Assembly (NCBI GenBank): GCA_964568365.1 | Contig: CAZMQF010000040.1 | Location: 1-17,707, forward strand | DNA: 17,707 nucleotides | From: CAYLMG01 sp964568365 | Lineage (GTDB): Bacteria; Planctomycetota; Phycisphaerae; Sedimentisphaerales; Anaerobacaceae | Direction: 5' to 3' | Part shown: positions 15,123-17,707 of the stretch, one piece after another | Layout of the letters: each line of letters begins with the position of its first letter | Numbering within the stretch: position 1 is the first letter of the stretch | Program-made: the position numbers and the translations under genes | Notes under the pieces: generated by a model | Database searches by the model: none | What the model saw: the letters and a program-made list of their open reading frames with translations, nothing else | What the model was told of the DNA's origin: nothing

Positions 15123-15654
15123 AATAAACCTCCTGCCTAAAATAAGGTGAACTTTACTCAAATTAACACATAAACCACCCTCAGCTTCAAGATGGGACAT
15201 CTATGATTGTGCAGTTTACAAAGAAATTGCCCTTCTTGCAAGTAAAAAATCGGTTTTCACACCACTGGCCGATAATATTAAAAAACTACGATGTTAAAAT
15301 AAGAAAGTTCCTACTTGAGAAAAAATTTTTTCAGGCCAAAATCGGCCATCTCAATACCAAAAAATGTATTTTTCAGCGCTCTCAAATAAAAAATACCATT
15401 AAAACCAACTCACGCAAAACAGCGGATTTATGCCGGTAAAAATACCTCCATCAACTCGAAATTTGTAAAATTCCAAAGGCCTGATTACTTGAACTCATCA
15501 ACGTACTATACAATCGTATAAATGAGCCCGAAAGAAACAATAGATTTGCAAGTGAGGATACGGCTGAAGATAAAAAAAAGAAAAATGCAAACAAAAATTA
15601 AAAAATCATCACCCTAAAAATCTGCCCAAACAATCTGCTGTAACGACACTATTG
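15123..15654. other. A/T-rich intergenic region with a weak promoter candidate
   Basis: There are 532 bases with no supported gene. A + strand frame at 15203-15439 has no Shine-Dalgarno and a basic, low-complexity product, and I reject it. The best - strand promoter candidate for the secretin is TTGCAA (15236-15241), a 17-nt spacer and TAAACT (15213-15218), four of six matches in each box; it would give a leader of about 85 nt. I see no terminator hairpin with a T-run for the paralogue gene that ends at 15655, so read-through into the secretin gene is possible. Confidence 0.4.
15129..15134 (-). promoter_or_regulatory. Shine-Dalgarno that fixes a TTG start for the secretin
   Basis: AGGAGG, the full anti-16S complement, stands 6 nt before the TTG at 15120-15122. 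The upstream ATG at 15200 has no Shine-Dalgarno and would add 26 residues ahead of the signal peptide, so the TTG is preferred. Confidence 0.8.
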
Positions 15655-16764
15655 TCATTCAAACGACCTGTCACCGTTAAAGCCGCCCAGCCATCTTTTT
15701 CTTCCCTCCGTTATCTCCTGCCCAAGTTTTCCTAACTGGGAATTGTACTGTCCGAAAACATCATCGGCCAGGTACAAACGATTCTCTTCCAGAGTCTTTT
15801 GAGCATTCTCTATCTCTTTTTGGGCCCTGTAAAACTTGCCTACATCCAGATAATCTCTGGCCTTAGTCATAGAATCTGTCACCACCGCCCTTGTATAACC
15901 TTCGACGAGTTTTCTTTTACGGCTTACGGCTTCAAAGTAAGCCTCTTCCGGCCGCTGTAACCCTTTTATTCTTGACTCTGCCCTGCCGCCGAGCAAACCC
16001 TCCTTAACAGTCAAACCGCTTTGAACTTCGCTTTGCCTCTCAAACAATTCCACATCGGTTATTGTAAAAGCTCCGATGCTTTTGCCCACAAGCAGGTCTA
16101 TCTTATGAATATAATCCTCCGGAGTCTCGCCTTCCGGCTTGACCACAAGGCCGCTGCGGGCGACTCTGATAAAACCGGAACGGGCATTCTCGAGCTGGCC
16201 GGCATTATAAAGCTCAACACTGCGGTTATAAAGCTCTTCGGTCTGCCTTTGATGCTCGGCAAGCCACTCATCTATCTTCTTAAGCGCTTCTTTTATAAAC
16301 GACTTTTCCCTCCTGGTCAGCAGCTCACTGCTTTTTATCTCCTTAAGATGAGCCTTGGCTCTTATTATCTTTCCCTCTCTGACCAGTTTGTCGGCGGCTC
16401 CTATATGTTCTAAAACGCCTTTACGCCTGACCGCTGCTTCCGATGCGCTTTTCAGATACCTGTTCAGCCGGCTTCGTTCCTGGCCGCTCAAGTACCTCTT
16501 ATATTCCTTTGCCTTAAGCAGCGTCTTTTCCGCTGAACCAAATAAAGCCCGATTATATTCTTCTATACCGACATCCAGAAGCTCGCTCGCCACGCTGCAG
16601 ATAGACTCTCTCCTGCCGATTCCGCCTATCTCGATGCCGTATACGCTGCTGTCAAATGCCTCGGACCCGCAAAAAGCAAAATCCGTATAAAAAAGCAGAA
16701 AGAATAATACCGCCAACAATACCTTCTTACTTAAAAATCCCTTCAAAATTCTCACTCCTTTCAA
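15655..16764 (-). CDS. Free-standing paralogue of the secretin's N-terminal periplasmic region
   Basis: The protein has 369 aa from a TTG at 16764, with AAGGAG 7 nt upstream, or 363 aa from a second TTG at 16746, which has its own AAGGAG 8 nt upstream. Either start gives a basic leader and a hydrophobic segment (VLLAVLFFLLFYTDFAFC), so the protein is exported. From about residue 55 to the end it aligns with residues 50-346 of the neighbouring secretin. Paired segments include GIEEYNRALFGSAEKTLLKA with GLEEYRQGYYEKAEETFLKA, ELYNRSVELYNAGQLENAR with QIFNRSVEYYRAGRLEIAR, PEGETPEDYIHKID with PKGQKPEDYLAKID, and a final RKRW with RQQDW. It stops just past the shared region, with no STN or secretin core. 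It could be an assembly partner, regulator or scaffold of the secretin, or a decayed duplicate; the long intact frame argues against decay. The downstream gap to the secretin start is 532 bp. Confidence 0.85.
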   Translation of the reverse strand: MKGVRILKGFLSKKVLLAVLFFLLFYTDFAFCGSEAFDSSVYGIEIGGIGRRESICSVASELLDVGIEEYNRALFGSAEKTLLKAKEYKRYLSGQERSRLNRYLKSASEAAVRRKGVLEHIGAADKLVREGKIIRAKAHLKEIKSSELLTRREKSFIKEALKKIDEWLAEHQRQTEELYNRSVELYNAGQLENARSGFIRVARSGLVVKPEGETPEDYIHKIDLLVGKSIGAFTITDVELFERQSEVQSGLTVKEGLLGGRAESRIKGLQRPEEAYFEAVSRKRKLVEGYTRAVVTDSMTKARDYLDVGKFYRAQKEIENAQKTLEENRLYLADDVFGQYNSQLGKLGQEITEGRKRWLGGFNGDRSFE

Positions 16765-16777
16765 AACTATACTCCTT
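16755..16777 (-). promoter_or_regulatory. Tandem Shine-Dalgarno sites serving two TTG starts
   Basis: AAGGAG at 16772-16777 precedes the TTG at 16762-16764 by 7 nt. A second AAGGAG at 16755-16760 precedes the TTG at 16744-16746 by 8 nt. Both are in frame and differ by six residues (MKGVRI). I cannot decide between them. Confidence 0.55.
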
Positions 16778-16846
16778 TTAAAAGCTATGGAGAAAAATTT
16801 GATTTATTCTTATTTCAATAGTATTATCTTACGACGTCTTTTACTT

Positions 16847-16874
16847 TTGACTTCTCATAGTCCCATATTATTTT
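16847..16874 (+). promoter_or_regulatory. Weak candidate promoter for tsaB
   Basis: TTGACT (16847-16852), a 16-nt spacer and TATTTT (16869-16874). The start would be near 16881 and leave a leader of under 20 nt before the ATG at 16898. The 16765-16897 interval must also hold the divergent promoter of the paralogue gene, which I could not identify. Confidence 0.3.
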
Positions 16875-16897
16875 ATCGGCATAAAAAACCGTCTGTT

Positions 16898-17635
16898 ATG
16901 AGCAAAATTACTAATAAAAAGCCATTAATTATTGCTGTTGAGACCTCAGGGCGAATCGGCTCTGTCGCTCTCGCTCAGGCCGGCCGGCTCCTTGCCCAGA
17001 CAACCTTCCAAACCCCCGTAAAGCACAGCAGTGAGCTTTTCCCCGCCATCTCTAAGCTGCTGAGCCGCTTCGAGATAAAGCCGCTGCAAATCGACCATAT
17101 CTATATATCACTCGGCCCGGGCAGCTTTACAGGACTGCGAATCGCTGTCACTCTCGCAAAAATCTTACATCTCGCAAACAACAATATCAAAATTGTCACC
17201 GTGGACAGTCTCGACGCAACAGCCGCAAATGCAACAGAGTGCATAAAACAAAATCATACTCAACTCGACAAAATAGCAGCTGTCACCGACGCAAAAAGAG
17301 GACAGTTCTTCATCGCCGCTTACCAATTCGACTCTGAAAAGGACATAGCCTTCCCCTGGCGCAAAATCCTCGACGATTGTTTAATGACACCGAAGCAGTT
17401 CACCGAAAAATTCGCCGGCCCCGGCGAACCCATCTGGCTGCTTGGTGAAGGGCTCCTCTACTATAAAGAAAAATTCGAAGCCGAGGGTATAAAATTTCTC
17501 GATGAAAAATACTGGACACCCAAAGCCTCGAACATCCATCTTTTAGGCTACAGCCTTGCTATGCAGGGAAAATTCGCAGACCCGGTGACAGTCCAGCCGA
17601 AATACCTCCGCCGACCCGACATCCGTATTAAGTAA
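16898..17635 (+). CDS. tsaB: tRNA threonylcarbamoyladenosine biosynthesis protein TsaB
   Basis: TsaB (YeaZ) is the non-catalytic ASKHA-fold partner of TsaD and TsaE in making t6A at position 37 of ANN-decoding tRNAs in the cytoplasm. I start it at the ATG at 16898 (MSKITNKKPLIIAVETSG), 245 aa, close to the usual 220-240. The frame is open back to an ATG at 16787, but those 37 residues are hydrophobic and basic and not family-like. There is no good Shine-Dalgarno for either start. Visible hallmarks: IIAVETSGRIGSVAL (the N-terminal strand-loop), KHSSELFPAISKLL, the signature LGPGSFTGLR at 72-81, TDAKRGQFFIAAY, and the C-terminal VQPKYLRRPDI. In many bacteria rimI or tsaD follows; here the window ends. 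It is transcribed divergently from the secretin-paralogue gene and is probably unrelated to it. Confidence 0.94.
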   Translation: MSKITNKKPLIIAVETSGRIGSVALAQAGRLLAQTTFQTPVKHSSELFPAISKLLSRFEIKPLQIDHIYISLGPGSFTGLRIAVTLAKILHLANNNIKIVTVDSLDATAANATECIKQNHTQLDKIAAVTDAKRGQFFIAAYQFDSEKDIAFPWRKILDDCLMTPKQFTEKFAGPGEPIWLLGEGLLYYKEKFEAEGIKFLDEKYWTPKASNIHLLGYSLAMQGKFADPVTVQPKYLRRPDIRIK

Positions 17636-17668
17636 CTCGTACCTCGTCGCTCTGCTCTGTTGAAAAGC

Positions 17669-17696
17669 TCAGGCGGCACGCCTGATTATCATCAGG
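17669..17696. repeat. Overlapping, mutually exclusive hairpins after tsaB
   Basis: Stem A is tcaggcg/cgcctga (17669-17675 / 17679-17685). Stem B is cctgat/atcagg (17681-17686 / 17691-17696). They share 17681-17685, so only one can form at a time. No T-run follows within the window, so I do not call a terminator. Confidence 0.45.
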
Positions 17697-17707
17697 TTGT
17701 GTGTTAG

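Noticed and set aside
15203..15439. + strand frame of 78 codons in the gap between the secretin and its paralogue
   Set aside because: There is no Shine-Dalgarno, the product is basic and low-complexity with no recognisable motif, and it overlaps the probable promoter region of the secretin.
16787..16897. N-terminal extension of tsaB from the first ATG
   Set aside because: The 37 extra residues are hydrophobic and basic, have no Shine-Dalgarno and are not found in the TsaB family. The conserved core begins just after the ATG at 16898.

Overview
The window most likely comes from a planctomycete of the Phycisphaerae / Sedimentisphaerales type, probably a genome or metagenome contig. This is inferred from protein style, not from a marker gene. 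Three secreted proteins carry the Cys-rich dockerin-like EF-hand pair with an 'FxDFAVF..W' core that is typical of that lineage. One protein has the Phycisphaerae-style FN3 plus beta-helix architecture, and an intergenic stretch encodes 'MQNEPNF'-type repeats that I associate from memory with the same group. I found no rRNA, tRNA, CRISPR array or transposase.

Layout, left to right. (1) 1-425: C-terminal end of a secreted protein finishing in a two-loop dockerin-like domain (+). (2) 568-1848: aroA, EPSP synthase (+), followed by two terminator-like inverted repeats (1901-2078). (3) 2095-3165 (-): secreted 356-aa protein with signal peptide, dockerin-like pair, PKD-like domain and five 25-residue BspA-type (DUF285) repeats; it has a clear promoter and Shine-Dalgarno. 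(4) 3427-4137: a strong + promoter, a hairpin-rich leader, a perfect Shine-Dalgarno and a doubtful 182-codon frame built from hairpins and NEPN-type repeats. (5) 4138-5469: a divergent chorismate synthase (+) in which the usually invariant N-terminal His is Tyr. (6) 5503-5525: terminator shared with the converging gene. (7) 5549-11647 (-): a 2032-aa secreted protein made of two homologous right-handed beta-helix modules with chlamydial Pmp-like GGA/FxxN motifs, then a dockerin-like pair, two FN3-like domains and an unrecognised C-terminal domain. (8) 11970-15122 (-): a secretin with a long helical periplasmic N-terminus and a Gly/Met/Tyr repeat tract. (9) 15655-16764 (-): a free-standing paralogue of that secretin's N-terminal region only. 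(10) 16898-17635 (+): tsaB.

The + strand carries housekeeping genes (aroA, aroC, tsaB). The - strand carries envelope and secreted proteins. The most interesting block is 5549-16764: three consecutive - strand genes encoding a secretin, a truncated copy of its periplasmic half, and a giant Pmp-like protein that must cross the envelope. A dedicated export or surface-assembly system is a reasonable hypothesis, but the sequence alone does not prove it. The other notable items are the active-site-altered chorismate synthase and the hairpin/NEPN repeat island just upstream of it.
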